The notes beneath the pieces were generated by a model. The model did not search any database. It had not been told where the DNA came from and was given only the letters and a program-made list of their open reading frames with translations. A stretch of 64,000 nucleotides of DNA, taken from the IMG/VR virus record IMGVR_UViG_3300032323_002950, positions 1-64,000 of that record. One strand, 5' to 3'. The stretch's first letter is position 1. Every line of letters begins with the position of its first letter. This document shows positions 34,870 through 45,024 of this stretch, piece by piece. The stretch is from a virus. The position numbers were made by a program, and so were the translations under genes.

Positions 34870-35579
34870 AATATGTTTATTGTACTGTCGCTGTTGGCGA
34901 CAGGTATTACAAATCGGCCGTAAAGTTCGCAAAAGACCTGAACAAAAAAACTAAAGACCATCATGTGTTAATAGTTACTGACCAAAAATTAAAAAAAATT
35001 AAAAATACAACATTTTTAAAACTACCAAAAGAAGAAATAAAATTCTACCCGAATGGATGTTTTAATTATAATCTAAAGTATTTCCCGATTAAATGTGCTA
35101 TTGATTTAAAACCTAAATTTATATTGTTTTTTGATTCTGATTGGATAATAGATGAAAATTACCATCAGGAAAAAATTGACAAATTTTTAAATTTTTTTGA
35201 AATAAGTGAATACGACTTTATTTTTGAAAGACCTCATGGTATTGGGGAAAGTAAAAAAGATTGGAACAATTGTTTTTGGAGGCATAAAATAGAACCTTAT
35301 AAACTTATGGAAACTGACTTTTATGATAAAGGTCACGTATGTAATGAACAATTTTTAGCTTTCAAAAACAATAAGAAATTAAAAATATTTGTTAAAGCTT
35401 GGAAAAAAAGAAATAATTTCTCAATTGAAAACAACATTTGGCCATTTGCGGAAGGGTTAGAAATTGGAATGTCTTCTATTGATGCTGAAATGAATTTTAC
35501 GATAGATGGTATGTATTTGTTAAATTCTTGCTTTAAATTTTATTCAAATAGTTCTGACATACCATTAACAAGATTTTAG
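34866..35579 (+). CDS. GT-A-type glycosyltransferase with D-S-D motif
   Basis: The product has 237 residues. MKYVYCTVAVGDRYYKSAVK with FAKDLNKKTKDHHVLIVTDQ is the opening of a GT8-like or nucleotide-diphospho-sugar transferase fold. LKPKFILFFDSDWIIDENYH (about residues 81-100) gives a clean D-S-D metal site. FDFIFERPHGIG-like and GHVCNEQFLAFKNNKKLKIF segments follow. The donor is unknown. It overlaps its upstream neighbour by 4 bases and lies 13 bases before the HtrL/YibB-like gene. Confidence 0.7.
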   Translation: MKYVYCTVAVGDRYYKSAVKFAKDLNKKTKDHHVLIVTDQKLKKIKNTTFLKLPKEEIKFYPNGCFNYNLKYFPIKCAIDLKPKFILFFDSDWIIDENYHQEKIDKFLNFFEISEYDFIFERPHGIGESKKDWNNCFWRHKIEPYKLMETDFYDKGHVCNEQFLAFKNNKKLKIFVKAWKKRNNFSIENNIWPFAEGLEIGMSSIDAEMNFTIDGMYLLNSCFKFYSNSSDIPLTRF

Positions 35580-35592
35580 AATAAATTAAAAT

Positions 35593-37260
35593 ATGAAAAT
35601 AACATTAGTAACAGGTTTATGGGATATTGGTAGAGACCAATTAGATGAAGGATGGTCAAGAAATTACCAACATTATTTAGATAAATTATCACAATTATTA
35701 TCCGTTGAAAATAATTTAATAATATTTGGGGATTCTGAATTGGAAGAATTTGTATTCAAAAAAAGAACCCACAATAACACTCAATTTATTTTAAGACAGT
35801 TATCATGGTTTAAAGAAAATCCATATTTTGAAAAAATTCAAAAAATTAGGAGTAATGATAATTGGTTATCACAATCAGGATGGTTAAAAGAATCAACACA
35901 AGCCAAATTAGAATTATATAATCCATTAGTAATGTCTAAAATGTTTCTTTTAAATGACGCAAAAATTTTAGATAAATTTAATTCTGAAATGTTATTTTGG
36001 ATTGATGGTGGCATAACAAACACGGTACATCCCGGATACTTTACACACGATAAGGTATTAGATAAAATATACGATTTGACCAATGATTTTATGTTTATCT
36101 GTTTTCCATATGATGCTGAAAAAGAAATTCATGGGTTTTCTTATCCTGAAATAAATAACTGGGCGGAAGAAGACATTAAATTAGTTGCACGGGGAGGATT
36201 TTTTGGCGGAAAAAAAGAAAATATTACTGAACTAAACTCCATATATTATGGATTATTAAATGAGACATTAGATAAAGGTTTAATGGGTACTGAGGAATCA
36301 ATATTTTCAATAATGACCTATAAATATCCAAAACTAATTACATATTATGAAATCGAAAATAATGGATTGATTGGTAAATTTTTTGAAGATATTAAAAATA
36401 ATAACGGAATCCCAAAAAAAATAAAACCCACTAAACAAATAACAAATTTATCAAAAATTGGTTTATATGTTATTGGATTTAATAGTCCAAATCAATTAAA
36501 GACGCTTATTCAATCTTTTGTTGATTATGATTTTAATTTTTTAAATGAACCTAAAAAATATCTGTTAAACAATTCAACTGATAGGTCAACAGACGAGGAA
36601 TATATTAGAATATGTGAACAACATGAATTTGAAATAATTTGGAAACATGAAAATTTAGGGATATGTGGTGGGAGACAATTCATTGCTGAACACTTTGATT
36701 CAACAGACTTGGATGGATATTTCTTTTTTGAAGACGATATGTTCTTTTATCCAAAAAAAGGAGAAGTTTGCAGAAATGGATTTAATAGATATATTGATGA
36801 CTTATATGAAAAAGTTATTGAGATAACTGAAAAAGAAAATTTTGATTTTTTAAAACTTAATTTTTCTGAATTTTTTGGTGACAACTCAACACAGTGGTCT
36901 TGGTATAATGTGCCCCAAGTTGTTAGAGAAGAATATTTCCCAAATAATAAAAAACTACCTGAACAAGGATTAGACCCAAACGCCCCAAGAACAAAATATA
37001 ATACGATTAAAACCCATAAAGGGTTACCATATGCAGATGGAGATGTATTTTATTGTAATTGGCCTCAAATTGTGACAAGAAAAGGAAATAAAAAAATGTT
37101 TTTAGAAACAACATGGGCTCACCCATTTGAACAAACATGGATGAGTCACATGTTCCAAGAAACTAAAAAAGGTAAATTATACCCTGGTATTCTTTTACTC
37201 ACACCTACTGAACATGATAGGTATGAACATTATGACAGGAGTATAAGAAAGGAGAGCTGA
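35593..37260 (+). CDS. HtrL/YibB-like protein fused to a GT2-like domain
   Basis: The product has 555 residues. Residues 1-270 resemble the HtrL/YibB family found in LPS-core loci: ITLVTGLWDIGRDQLDEGWS, ENNLIIFGDSELEEFVFKKR, YNPLVMSKMFLLNDAKIL, FWIDGGITNTVHPGYFT (D-x-G), and RGGFFGGKKENI. Residues 290-555 look like a second GT-A domain: IGLYVIGFNSPNQLKTLIQS, ENLGICGGRQFIAEHFDSTD and YFFFEDDMFFYPKKGE (E-D-D at the metal position). Such fusion suggests two successive sugar transfers. It is the last glycan gene before the BppU-like fibre genes. The YibB function itself is poorly defined. Confidence 0.7.
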   Translation: MKITLVTGLWDIGRDQLDEGWSRNYQHYLDKLSQLLSVENNLIIFGDSELEEFVFKKRTHNNTQFILRQLSWFKENPYFEKIQKIRSNDNWLSQSGWLKESTQAKLELYNPLVMSKMFLLNDAKILDKFNSEMLFWIDGGITNTVHPGYFTHDKVLDKIYDLTNDFMFICFPYDAEKEIHGFSYPEINNWAEEDIKLVARGGFFGGKKENITELNSIYYGLLNETLDKGLMGTEESIFSIMTYKYPKLITYYEIENNGLIGKFFEDIKNNNGIPKKIKPTKQITNLSKIGLYVIGFNSPNQLKTLIQSFVDYDFNFLNEPKKYLLNNSTDRSTDEEYIRICEQHEFEIIWKHENLGICGGRQFIAEHFDSTDLDGYFFFEDDMFFYPKKGEVCRNGFNRYIDDLYEKVIEITEKENFDFLKLNFSEFFGDNSTQWSWYNVPQVVREEYFPNNKKLPEQGLDPNAPRTKYNTIKTHKGLPYADGDVFYCNWPQIVTRKGNKKMFLETTWAHPFEQTWMSHMFQETKKGKLYPGILLLTPTEHDRYEHYDRSIRKES

Positions 37261-37275
37261 TTATCATTTTTGGCG

Positions 37276-37282
37276 TATTTAT
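37276..37282 (+). promoter_or_regulatory. TATTTAT element 5 bases before ATG
   Basis: GGCGTATTTATTTAATATG leads into the ATG at 37288. It separates the glycan cluster from the fibre genes and may start a new transcript. Confidence 0.45.
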
Positions 37283-37287
37283 TTAAT

Positions 37288-37641
37288 ATGGAATTTTTTA
37301 TTAAAAAAAACGCCACTCTCCCACTTCTAAAAATGCAAATAGTTAAGGATGGTGAAAGCTCGTTGGATAATTTTTCTGACGTTATTGAAACTGCTTTGAT
37401 TTATTTTTCTATGAAAGATACTTTGGATGGAAGACAGGTTATACTTAATAAAAAGGGAGGGTTTGTTGAGAAGGTATTTATTGAACCAAATGCAAAATTA
37501 GAGTATTATATCTACTATAAATTTTCTAAGTTTGATACTCGTCAGATTGGAAAATTTGAAGCGGAATTTACTTTAATTACTGACGAAGGTGACTATATTT
37601 TACCACATAGGGAAAAATTATATATTAATATTACTAATTGA
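37288..37641 (+). CDS. BppU-N-like fibre/baseplate protein
   Basis: The product has 117 residues from ATG at 37288 ([20 protein letters not shown]). A TTG at 37270 would add six residues, but the ATG follows a TATTTAT element and matches the start of the downstream paralogue. The layout (F-x-I-K-K-N-x-x-x-P-x-L at the start, alternating strands, then [20 protein letters not shown] and [14 protein letters not shown]) fits the N-terminal domain of baseplate upper protein BppU. The same pattern opens the next protein. It probably attaches a fibre to the baseplate. The last base of its TGA stop is the A of the next gene's ATG. Confidence 0.65.
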   Translation: MEFFIKKNATLPLLKMQIVKDGESSLDNFSDVIETALIYFSMKDTLDGRQVILNKKGGFVEKVFIEPNAKLEYYIYYKFSKFDTRQIGKFEAEFTLITDEGDYILPHREKLYINITN

Positions 37642-40600
37642 TGGAGTTCATTATAAGTCAAAATTCAACGTTATCTAAATTACGAATTGAGGTCACAAAA
37701 GACGGCAGGTCAGACTATGACAGACTTTCCAATCTATCAAATACAAGTAATATAACCTTAGATTTAATTAATACTGATAACGGATTAGTGTATTTGTCTA
37801 ATCTTACTTGTAGTGTTGTTAGTGAAATCAATCAATTAAATAGTTCAGAAACTTTATATTTTATAGAGTACCAATTTTCAAAAAATCAAACTTCACAGGT
37901 TGGGACTTATGAAATAATTATTACAATTGTAGACTCACAAGGAACGGTTAAATTAGATTTAAGTGGTAAAAATTATCTAACAATACAAGATAGTTTTTCA
38001 TTAGATGGTTACGGACCAACAACAGGAACAACTACTGACCAACCATGTTGTGTCGATGAGTTTGGCATTCCAACAAAAACTCCTACTCCATCCCCATCAA
38101 TAACACCAAGTATTACACCTTCAATAAGTCTATCTCCGTCAATAACCCCTACAAATACAATTACCCCAACAATAACAATATCAAATAGCCCAACAAAAAC
38201 TCCTACTCCATCCGTAACACAAACTAAAACTCCTACTCCATCCGTAACACAAACTAGTACTCTAACACCTACTACTACACAAACTCCAACAATTACTAAA
38301 ACATCAACTCAAACTCCAACAAATACTCCGTCAATAACAGTTAGTTCAACTCCTCCTGAAACTCCAGACCCATCAGGTACTCCGACTAATACACCAACTT
38401 CAACAAATACCCCTACTCCAACTATTACCTCAACGGTTACTAATACACCGACTAATACCCCGACAGGTTCAGTAACTCCAACTATTACATCAACTAATAC
38501 TCAAACTCCTACTGTAACAAATACTTCTACCGTAACATCAACTCCACCTGAAACTCCTGACCCATCAGGTACTCCAACCAAAACTCCAACACCAACTAAT
38601 ACCCAAACACCTACCAATACCCCTACCAGTACTGAAACACCTACGAATACTCCAACAAACACACAAACTCCCACTACTACGAATACTCCCACACAAACTC
38701 CTACTGTAACAAATACTTCTACCGTAACATCAACTCCACCTGAAACTCCTGACCCATCAGGTACTCCCACCCAAACTCCAACTTCAACAAATACTCCTAC
38801 TCCAACTATTACATCAACTATTACTCAAACTCCAACAGTGACTTCAACAGTGACTAATACTCCTACTATTACACCAACAAGTTCAGTGACCCCTACTGTA
38901 ACAAATACTTCTACTGTAACATCGACTGTTTCTGCAACTCCTGACCCATCAGGTACTCCAACCCAAACTCCAACTAGTACAGTTACTCCTACCCCAACAG
39001 TGACTTCAACGGTTACCAATACTCCCACTATCACACCAACAGGTTCAGTAACTCCAACTATTACATCAACTAATACTCAAACTCCGACCAACACTCAAAC
39101 TCTAACAGTTAGTTCAACTCCGCCTGAAACTCCTGACCCATCAAATAGTCCAACTCAGACACCTACCTCTACTCCAACAATAACTCCATCTGAAACACCC
39201 ACTCAAACTCCGACTAATACTCAAACTACAACATCGACTTTAACACCGACTCAAACTCAGACATCAACTTTAACACCAACAATTTCAGTATCCCCAACTC
39301 AGACCCCCACTAATACACCAACACTGACTCCGTCTGAAACCCCACCTGAAACCCCACCTGAAACCCTAACACCCACACCAACCCAAACTCCAACTTCTAC
39401 AATTACACCAACATTGACACCTACTTCTACAATTACTCCAACAATAACTCAGACTCAGACACCAACATCAACTTCAACACAAACTCCTACTCAAACTCCT
39501 ACTCCTGACCCATCAGGAACTCCGACTCAAACTCCAACTAACACTCAAACACCAACTAATACTCAAACACCAACGTCTACAATCACACCAACAATAACTC
39601 CAACTAACACTCAAACACCAACAGTTACTTCGACAGTCAGTAATACCCCAATTGAAAGCTCAACCCCTACTCCAACTCCGACACCAACTATAACACCAAC
39701 TATAACCTCAACTTCCACACTAACACCAACAACAACTCAGACACCAACTATAACACCAACAACAACTCAGACACCAACTATAACACCAACCGTAACTCAA
39801 ACTCCACTATGTGATATGACTTTATTGTTATGGGGTGACCCTTCTAATCCAGGTTCAGGTACATTTTTAAATAATAATACCCAATTCACTTTTGACACTG
39901 GTGATTTAACATATTATAATACTATTTTACCAGAACAATCAGTAATTACTATACAATTTGTTGATAGGCAATCATATGCGACATTTGTGGTTACCTCAAA
40001 AGAAAATGTTACCGGAACACTAGTCTTATTAACCGGAGAGGGTACTATTGTCGGTAGTCCAAATGGTCAATATTTTGCGGCATGTCAGGTTGTGAATGAA
40101 ACTAAAACTCCGACCCCAACGTCAACTCAAACACCGACACCAACACCTACTCAAACTCCAACAATAACTCCAACTTCTACAATTACTCCAACTTCTACAA
40201 TTACACCAACTCAAACCCCAACTTCTACAATTACACCAACTCAAACACAAACTTCTACAATTACACCAACTCAAACACAAACTTCAACACCGACTCAAAC
40301 TCCAACTCAGACACAAACTCCAACTCAGACACAAACTCCAACTCAGACACAAACCCCAACTCAAACTCAAACTCAAACACCAACTTCTACAGTTACACCT
40401 ACACAAACTCAAACTTCAACACCAACTCAAACCCCAACTCAAACTCAAACCCCAACTCAAACTCAAACTCCAACTCAAACTCCAACTCCAACCTCTACTC
40501 AAACTCCAACTCAAACTCCAACTCCAACCTCTACTCAAACTCCAACTCAAACTCCGACAAGTACAATTACTCCAACCATTACACCTACCCAAACTCCAAC

Positions 40601-41813
40601 AAGTACGATTACTCCAACCATTACACCGACAAGTACAATTACTCCAACCATTACACCGACAATTACAATTACTCCAACAAAAACCCAAACTCCTACTATC
40701 ACACAAACTATAACTCCATCAAACACACCTCCTTACCCGGCATTAAGAGAAGGTGGTCCTTATGTTGGCACAACATTTTTTAGTTTTCAAATAGCGGGGG
40801 GAACTGGATTTCCAGGATTCCAAGTTAATGGATTTTATTATCAATGCGTATCAAATAATCAATTTAGAGTTAGTAGTTTACTTACTAATGAAGAAATTGC
40901 AATTTTGACTATACCTACAGGATTGTTTTTGTCTAATGGTTATTCATTTAATATTGTTGGAACAGATGTATATATAACACTAAATGGTCAGCAAACAATA
41001 TTGATACTAAACACAATAACAAACACGTTCACTCAATTTACAAGCACGTCGTATAACGCGTCAAATTTATGGACATCGAATACAAGCCCAACCGCTACAA
41101 AATTTTACAGTATAAATCGCTCAGGTGCAACCAGTAGACTTTCTATCACTAATAAATCCACAGGTGTTGTGACTCAGAGTACATATACAATTGGATTTGG
41201 TAATTGTTCGGTCTATAGACCATTAGGTGGTACAGGACAAGGAGAGTTTTGGTTTTTTACATCTTTATCTGGCCTATTAGGATACCGAATTGTTGACCCT
41301 TTGAACGATACGACATTATTATTTTCTACCACAACTAATGTGTTTACCCAGGGATTACCATATTGTGCAATATATAATGCTGAATATGACATTATTATGG
41401 CGTTTACTAAAGGTGCCACAAGTATTATGTATATAATTGATTGTGCCAGCAGGACATTAAATTCGACTTTAGCCCTTACTACTGCAGGGGTTTCTGTAGG
41501 TATGGTAAACAATGTCGTTTACAACCAATTTAACAATGATTATTGGTGTGTTGCCGAAATCTCCTCTACTCTTTCGTCATCACAATCTTTTGTTATTGTT
41601 GTTAAAGTAGTAGCGTATGCTCCACCATTAACTCCATTCGGTTTTAATACATATAGAATATTTAAAGGAAATTTACCAAATACTGGTAATCTTAATTTTT
41701 TATCAGGTATTGGATTTACTCAATATGGAGCAGTAATCCCATATGGTCCAGTTAGTGCTACTGTAGGTTCAATACCTAACGGATATTATTTGTATTCATT
41801 AACTCCTTCTTAA
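37641..41813 (+). CDS. Giant Thr/Pro-repeat fibre with BppU-like N-terminus
   Basis: The product has 1390 residues from ATG at 37641; a TTG three bases upstream is in frame but less likely. The domains are: 1-115 BppU-like ([40 protein letters not shown]), then a linker. About 142-723 is a Thr/Pro/Ser repeat with recurring [11 protein letters not shown] phrases. About 724-819 is a globular insert ([20 protein letters not shown]). About 820-1029 is a second Thr/Pro repeat. About 1030-1390 is a beta-rich head ([20 protein letters not shown]) that could be a propeller or adhesin. The layout suggests a baseplate-anchored, mucin-like stalk with a receptor-binding tip. O-glycosylation by the neighbouring enzymes is inferred. 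Confidence 0.75.
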   Translation: MEFIISQNSTLSKLRIEVTKDGRSDYDRLSNLSNTSNITLDLINTDNGLVYLSNLTCSVVSEINQLNSSETLYFIEYQFSKNQTSQVGTYEIIITIVDSQGTVKLDLSGKNYLTIQDSFSLDGYGPTTGTTTDQPCCVDEFGIPTKTPTPSPSITPSITPSISLSPSITPTNTITPTITISNSPTKTPTPSVTQTKTPTPSVTQTSTLTPTTTQTPTITKTSTQTPTNTPSITVSSTPPETPDPSGTPTNTPTSTNTPTPTITSTVTNTPTNTPTGSVTPTITSTNTQTPTVTNTSTVTSTPPETPDPSGTPTKTPTPTNTQTPTNTPTSTETPTNTPTNTQTPTTTNTPTQTPTVTNTSTVTSTPPETPDPSGTPTQTPTSTNTPTPTITSTITQTPTVTSTVTNTPTITPTSSVTPTVTNTSTVTSTVSATPDPSGTPTQTPTSTVTPTPTVTSTVTNTPTITPTGSVTPTITSTNTQTPTNTQTLTVSSTPPETPDPSNSPTQTPTSTPTITPSETPTQTPTNTQTTTSTLTPTQTQTSTLTPTISVSPTQTPTNTPTLTPSETPPETPPETLTPTPTQTPTSTITPTLTPTSTITPTITQTQTPTSTSTQTPTQTPTPDPSGTPTQTPTNTQTPTNTQTPTSTITPTITPTNTQTPTVTSTVSNTPIESSTPTPTPTPTITPTITSTSTLTPTTTQTPTITPTTTQTPTITPTVTQTPLCDMTLLLWGDPSNPGSGTFLNNNTQFTFDTGDLTYYNTILPEQSVITIQFVDRQSYATFVVTSKENVTGTLVLLTGEGTIVGSPNGQYFAACQVVNETKTPTPTSTQTPTPTPTQTPTITPTSTITPTSTITPTQTPTSTITPTQTQTSTITPTQTQTSTPTQTPTQTQTPTQTQTPTQTQTPTQTQTQTPTSTVTPTQTQTSTPTQTPTQTQTPTQTQTPTQTPTPTSTQTPTQTPTPTSTQTPTQTPTSTITPTITPTQTPTSTITPTITPTSTITPTITPTITITPTKTQTPTITQTITPSNTPPYPALREGGPYVGTTFFSFQIAGGTGFPGFQVNGFYYQCVSNNQFRVSSLLTNEEIAILTIPTGLFLSNGYSFNIVGTDVYITLNGQQTILILNTITNTFTQFTSTSYNASNLWTSNTSPTATKFYSINRSGATSRLSITNKSTGVVTQSTYTIGFGNCSVYRPLGGTGQGEFWFFTSLSGLLGYRIVDPLNDTTLLFSTTTNVFTQGLPYCAIYNAEYDIIMAFTKGATSIMYIIDCASRTLNSTLALTTAGVSVGMVNNVVYNQFNNDYWCVAEISSTLSSSQSFVIVVKVVAYAPPLTPFGFNTYRIFKGNLPNTGNLNFLSGIGFTQYGAVIPYGPVSATVGSIPNGYYLYSLTPS
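38196..38255 (+). repeat. 30-base tandem duplication
   Basis: Bases 38196-38225 are repeated exactly at 38226-38255, coding for ten residues of [10 protein letters not shown] type. It keeps the reading frame. Confidence 0.9.
38502..38575 (+). repeat. 74-base exact repeat, copy 1
   Basis: This stretch is identical to 38694-38767, offset by 192 bases (64 codons). It codes for a block ending [11 protein letters not shown]. Confidence 0.9.
38694..38767 (+). repeat. 74-base exact repeat, copy 2
   Basis: This is the second copy of 38502-38575. A more diverged relative lies near 38907-38957. Confidence 0.9.
39721..39790 (+). repeat. 30-base tandem repeat, 2.3 copies
   Basis: Bases 39721-39750 and 39751-39780 are identical, with a further 10 matching bases to 39790. 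The unit codes for [10 protein letters not shown]-type sequence and ends the first repeat tract. Confidence 0.9.
40191..40280 (+). repeat. 30-base tandem repeat, three copies
   Basis: Units at 40191, 40221 and 40251 share ACTTCTACAATTACACCAAC followed by TCAAAC. Copies two and three are identical, and copy one differs by two or three bases near its end. Confidence 0.85.
40301..40354 (+). repeat. 18-base tandem repeat, three exact copies
   Basis: The unit TCCAACTCAGACACAAAC occurs at 40301, 40319 and 40337 without change, coding for TPTQTQ-type hexapeptides. Confidence 0.9.
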
Positions 41814-41906
41814 TTTGACATTTACCAATTCGTAAATTACACTTAAACCATATAAGGTAAACTCCGACCTATAATTCGGAAGCTAATACACCAAAAAGTT
41901 TAATTT

Positions 41907-44687
41907 ATGATATCTAACGAAGAAATTGAAAATTTCCTACAAGGAAATGACGATGAAAAATACATCATCGGAGTAGAATACGATTACGTTAAAGATTGTG
42001 TTTGGAAAATTATTGAAGACCCTATTCACGGAAAACTAATTAAAAAAGATACCTTCATCCCATTTGCTTGGGTTGGTGACTTACGTGGGTTAAACTTTTA
42101 TCAATCATCAAAAGCATTACAGAAAGAAGCAATGACAAAACATAAGATTGTCATTGAGAAATTACGTACTGATGGTAATGAAAGATTAGAGAAAGGTTTA
42201 ACATTTATGGTTAAATCCCTAAATGGGTATCGTTCTCTTATTCAGTTTTTTAGAGATGGTGGAGTCGACCCATGGGGTGAAAAAACCAAAGGATTAATCC
42301 TTATCTTACCTCCTGTTGAGCAATTCTTGGTTACCAAGGAAAAACGACTATTCAAAGGATTTGATGACTACAATAGTATCACTAGGTTTGTATTTGACTT
42401 GGAGACGACCGCATTGGAACCAAAGGATGGTCGTATATTTATGATAGGGATGAAAACCAATAAAGGTTTTAGTCAGGTAATTGAATGTTCAACTGAAGAA
42501 CAAGAAAGAGAAGGTATTATCAAATTCTTTAATACCATAGATGAACTTAAACCAAGTATCATCGCATCTTACAACGGATTTAACTTTGACTGGTTTTGGA
42601 TATTTGAAAGAGCAAAGGCTTTAAAGTTGGACATTAAGAAAGTTGCCAAAACTCTTAATCCAATTAATCCCATCAAACAATCTGAAAGTATGTTGAAACT
42701 TGCAAACGAGGTTGAAAGATTTAATCAGACATCTATGTGGGGTTATAATGTGGTAGATACACTACATGCAGTTAGACGGGCTCAAGCAATTAACTCATCT
42801 ATCAAATCTGCGGGTTTGAAGTATATCACCCAATATATTAAGGCAGAAGCTGCAGACCGTGTTTATATTGACCACACTGATATTGGTCCGTTCTATGCAA
42901 AAAAAGAAGAATATTGGTTAAACATCCAAAACGGAAAATATAAGAAAGTGGGAGTTGACCCCGCAATTGATGAAGCGTGTTCCAAACATTCAAATGTTTA
43001 TATTAAAACAACAGGTGATGATTTGGTTGAACGATATCTTGACGATGACTTGGAGGAAACTCTAACTGTAGATGAGGAATTCAATCAGGGTTCATTCCTA
43101 CTTGCGTCTTTGGTTCCAACAACGTATGAAAGGGTTTCTACTATGGGAACCGCAACATTATGGGAAATACAAATGAGAGCGTGGTCATATAAACATAATT
43201 TAGCAATTCCTGCAAAGAATGAAAAGACCGAGTTTGTTGGTGGGTTATCACGATTATTAAAAGTAGGATATTCAACCGATGTATTGAAACTCGACTTTTC
43301 ATCACTTTATCCTTCAATACAACTTGTTCACGATGTATTCCCAACTTGTGATATCACGGGGGCAATGAAGGGTATGTTAAACTACTTCCGTAACACTCGT
43401 ATCAAGTATAAAAACTTGGCTAAGGAATATGCGGATATTGATAAGAAACAATCAACATCTTACGATAGAAAACAATTACCGATTAAGATATTCATAAATA
43501 GTATGTTTGGCGCGTTATCTGCCCCACAGGTATATCACTGGGGTGATATGTATATGGGTGAACAGATTACTTGTACAGGACGACAATACCTTCGTCAGAT
43601 GTTACGTTTCTTTATGAAACGAGGTTATACTCCACTTGTATGTGATACGGATGGTATGAACTTCTCATTACCTGAAGGTGGTGTGGATGATAGAAGATAC
43701 ATTGGTAAGGGTAACAATTGGTTGGTTAAAGAAGGTAAGGAATACAAAGGTTATGATGCTGATGTTGCCGAGTTTAACGATATGTTTATGAAAGGTGCGA
43801 TGGGTCTTGACTGTGATGGAACTTGGAAATCCTGTATGAACATTGCTCGTAAGAACTACGCGACAATGGAACACAATGGTAAGATTAAACTTACAGGTAA
43901 CTCAATCAAGAGTAAGAAACTTCCACTTTATATTGAGGACTTTTTGGATAAGGGAATTAAGATGTTGTTAGAAGGGGATGGACAATCGTTTGTTGAATGG
44001 TATTATGAATACTTGGAAGTAATCTTTAACCAACAAATTCCTTTAATGAAGATTGCTCAAAGAGCAAAGGTTAAGTTATCAATTGATGATTATAAAAAAC
44101 GCTCAAAGGAAAAGACCAAAGCTGGTAATGAAATGTCTCGTATGGCACATATGGAACTTGCAATCCGTGATGGTATTGCGGTTAGTTTGGGTGATGTAAT
44201 ATTCTATGTAAATAATGGTGTTAAAGCATCGCACGGAGATGTCCAGAAAGTTAATGATAAGATGAGTAAGAAAGATAAAGATGCTTACACCGCTCTTCAC
44301 GGAAAACCCCCTGTTTTAGGTTCAACAATTCAACTCAACTGTTACCGTCTTAACCCGTCAGAATTGGAGTCCAATCCTAATATGACAGGTGAATATAACG
44401 TGGCAAGAGCAATTGTTACTTTCAATAAAAGAATTGAACCGTTGTTAATTGTATTTGGTGAGGAAGTAAGAAATAATCTAATTGTTATTGACCCTAAAGA
44501 CAGAGGTTTGTTTACCAAAGACCAATGTAAATTAATCAATGGGGTACCTTTTGAACCTGCCGACCAAGATAGTATTGAGGATTTGTTAACTATTACCGAC
44601 CAAGAAATGGTGTATTGGGGTAAACGAGGAATTAACCCTGAGTACATTTACGAACTGGCTGAAGAGGGATGGGAAGGAATGGTTTAA
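41907..44687 (+). CDS. gp43: Family B DNA polymerase, T4 gp43-like
   Basis: This 926-residue protein is close to T4 gp43 in length. The proofreading domain has RFVFDLETTALEPKDGRIFM (Exo I, D163 and E165), IIASYNGFNFDWFWIFERAK (Exo II) and a later Exo III region. The polymerase domain has LKLDFSSLYPSIQLVHDVFP (motif A, Asp at about 463), PIKIFINSMFGALSAPQVYH (motif B) and PLVCDTDGMNFSLPEGG (motif C, D-T-D at about 580-582). It is the phage replicase. The 93-base leader (41814-41906) has no TATTTAT element, which fits early or middle rather than late expression. It ends one base before the convergent gene at 44688. Confidence 0.95.
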   Translation: MISNEEIENFLQGNDDEKYIIGVEYDYVKDCVWKIIEDPIHGKLIKKDTFIPFAWVGDLRGLNFYQSSKALQKEAMTKHKIVIEKLRTDGNERLEKGLTFMVKSLNGYRSLIQFFRDGGVDPWGEKTKGLILILPPVEQFLVTKEKRLFKGFDDYNSITRFVFDLETTALEPKDGRIFMIGMKTNKGFSQVIECSTEEQEREGIIKFFNTIDELKPSIIASYNGFNFDWFWIFERAKALKLDIKKVAKTLNPINPIKQSESMLKLANEVERFNQTSMWGYNVVDTLHAVRRAQAINSSIKSAGLKYITQYIKAEAADRVYIDHTDIGPFYAKKEEYWLNIQNGKYKKVGVDPAIDEACSKHSNVYIKTTGDDLVERYLDDDLEETLTVDEEFNQGSFLLASLVPTTYERVSTMGTATLWEIQMRAWSYKHNLAIPAKNEKTEFVGGLSRLLKVGYSTDVLKLDFSSLYPSIQLVHDVFPTCDITGAMKGMLNYFRNTRIKYKNLAKEYADIDKKQSTSYDRKQLPIKIFINSMFGALSAPQVYHWGDMYMGEQITCTGRQYLRQMLRFFMKRGYTPLVCDTDGMNFSLPEGGVDDRRYIGKGNNWLVKEGKEYKGYDADVAEFNDMFMKGAMGLDCDGTWKSCMNIARKNYATMEHNGKIKLTGNSIKSKKLPLYIEDFLDKGIKMLLEGDGQSFVEWYYEYLEVIFNQQIPLMKIAQRAKVKLSIDDYKKRSKEKTKAGNEMSRMAHMELAIRDGIAVSLGDVIFYVNNGVKASHGDVQKVNDKMSKKDKDAYTALHGKPPVLGSTIQLNCYRLNPSELESNPNMTGEYNVARAIVTFNKRIEPLLIVFGEEVRNNLIVIDPKDRGLFTKDQCKLINGVPFEPADQDSIEDLLTITDQEMVYWGKRGINPEYIYELAEEGWEGMV

Positions 44688-45023
44688 TTACTGTTCCTTA
44701 ATTCCATCGGATGAAAGAATGTACCAATTACTAAAAGAATAATACAATTCAACACTCGAACCTTTACTTAAATCCATTTCTGAAAATTCCTCATCAATTT
44801 TACCTTTTAAAGGAATTACTTTGGTGTTTGTTAATGATTTAATAATTAAATGGTCAGTTTTTTTGTCGTCCAAATAAACGGTAATATTTCTTTTGTCCTT
44901 TGTAACTAAAACATATTCACCCTCTGTGGTATATATCTCATCTGTAACAAAGCACGACTCAGAAGTCTCAACAACGCGACCTGAGATTACTCTTTGCATT
45001 TGTATTGACCTTTGTATTGGCAT
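44688..45023 (-). CDS. Small virion-associated-like protein
   Basis: The product has 111 residues. It is all-beta in appearance (GRVVETSESCFVTDEIYTTE, EYVLVTKDKRNITVYLDDKK). The C-terminus (GSSVELYYSFSNWYILSSDG) resembles the S-V-x-L-x-Y-x-x-x-x-W-x-I-L-S-S-D-G-x-K ending seen in many phage fibre and head-decoration proteins. It is co-coded with the neck-like gene (1-base gap) and convergent with the DNA polymerase gene. A virion decoration or neck role is inferred. Confidence 0.55.
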   Translation of the reverse strand: MPIQRSIQMQRVISGRVVETSESCFVTDEIYTTEGEYVLVTKDKRNITVYLDDKKTDHLIIKSLTNTKVIPLKGKIDEEFSEMDLSKGSSVELYYSFSNWYILSSDGIKEQ

Positions 45024-45024
45024 A

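Larger units (their letters stand above)
38066..39809 (+). repeat. First Thr/Pro-coding repeat tract of the giant fibre
   Basis: Units of 6-30 bases code for TPTxTPT sequence, broken by [12 protein letters not shown] phrases at intervals. Several stretches are identical at the DNA level, pointing to recent duplication inside the gene. Confidence 0.85.
40098..40728 (+). repeat. Second Thr/Pro-coding repeat tract of the giant fibre
   Basis: This tract of TPTQTPTxT units follows the globular insert. It contains the most recent-looking tandem expansions (40191-40280 and 40301-40354). Confidence 0.85.

Noticed and set aside
26706-37260. Prolyl 4-hydroxylase or other 2-oxoglutarate oxygenase that could make hydroxyproline for the GT60-like enzyme
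   Set aside because: Looked for H-x-D...H motifs in the cluster and saw no convincing case; Thr is the more likely acceptor.
38066-40728. CRISPR-like array of short repeats
   Set aside because: Units are in-frame Thr/Pro codons with no unique spacers and no cas genes; they are coding repeats.
41863-41880. TCCGA/TCGGA inverted repeat in the leader of the DNA polymerase gene
   Set aside because: Only five pairs with an 8-base loop; not distinguishable from chance, though an operator for the polymerase cannot be excluded.
44670-44705. AAGGAA...TTCCTT hairpin between the convergent polymerase and small structural genes as a bidirectional terminator
   Set aside because: Six pairs with a 14-base loop and no U-tract; too weak.
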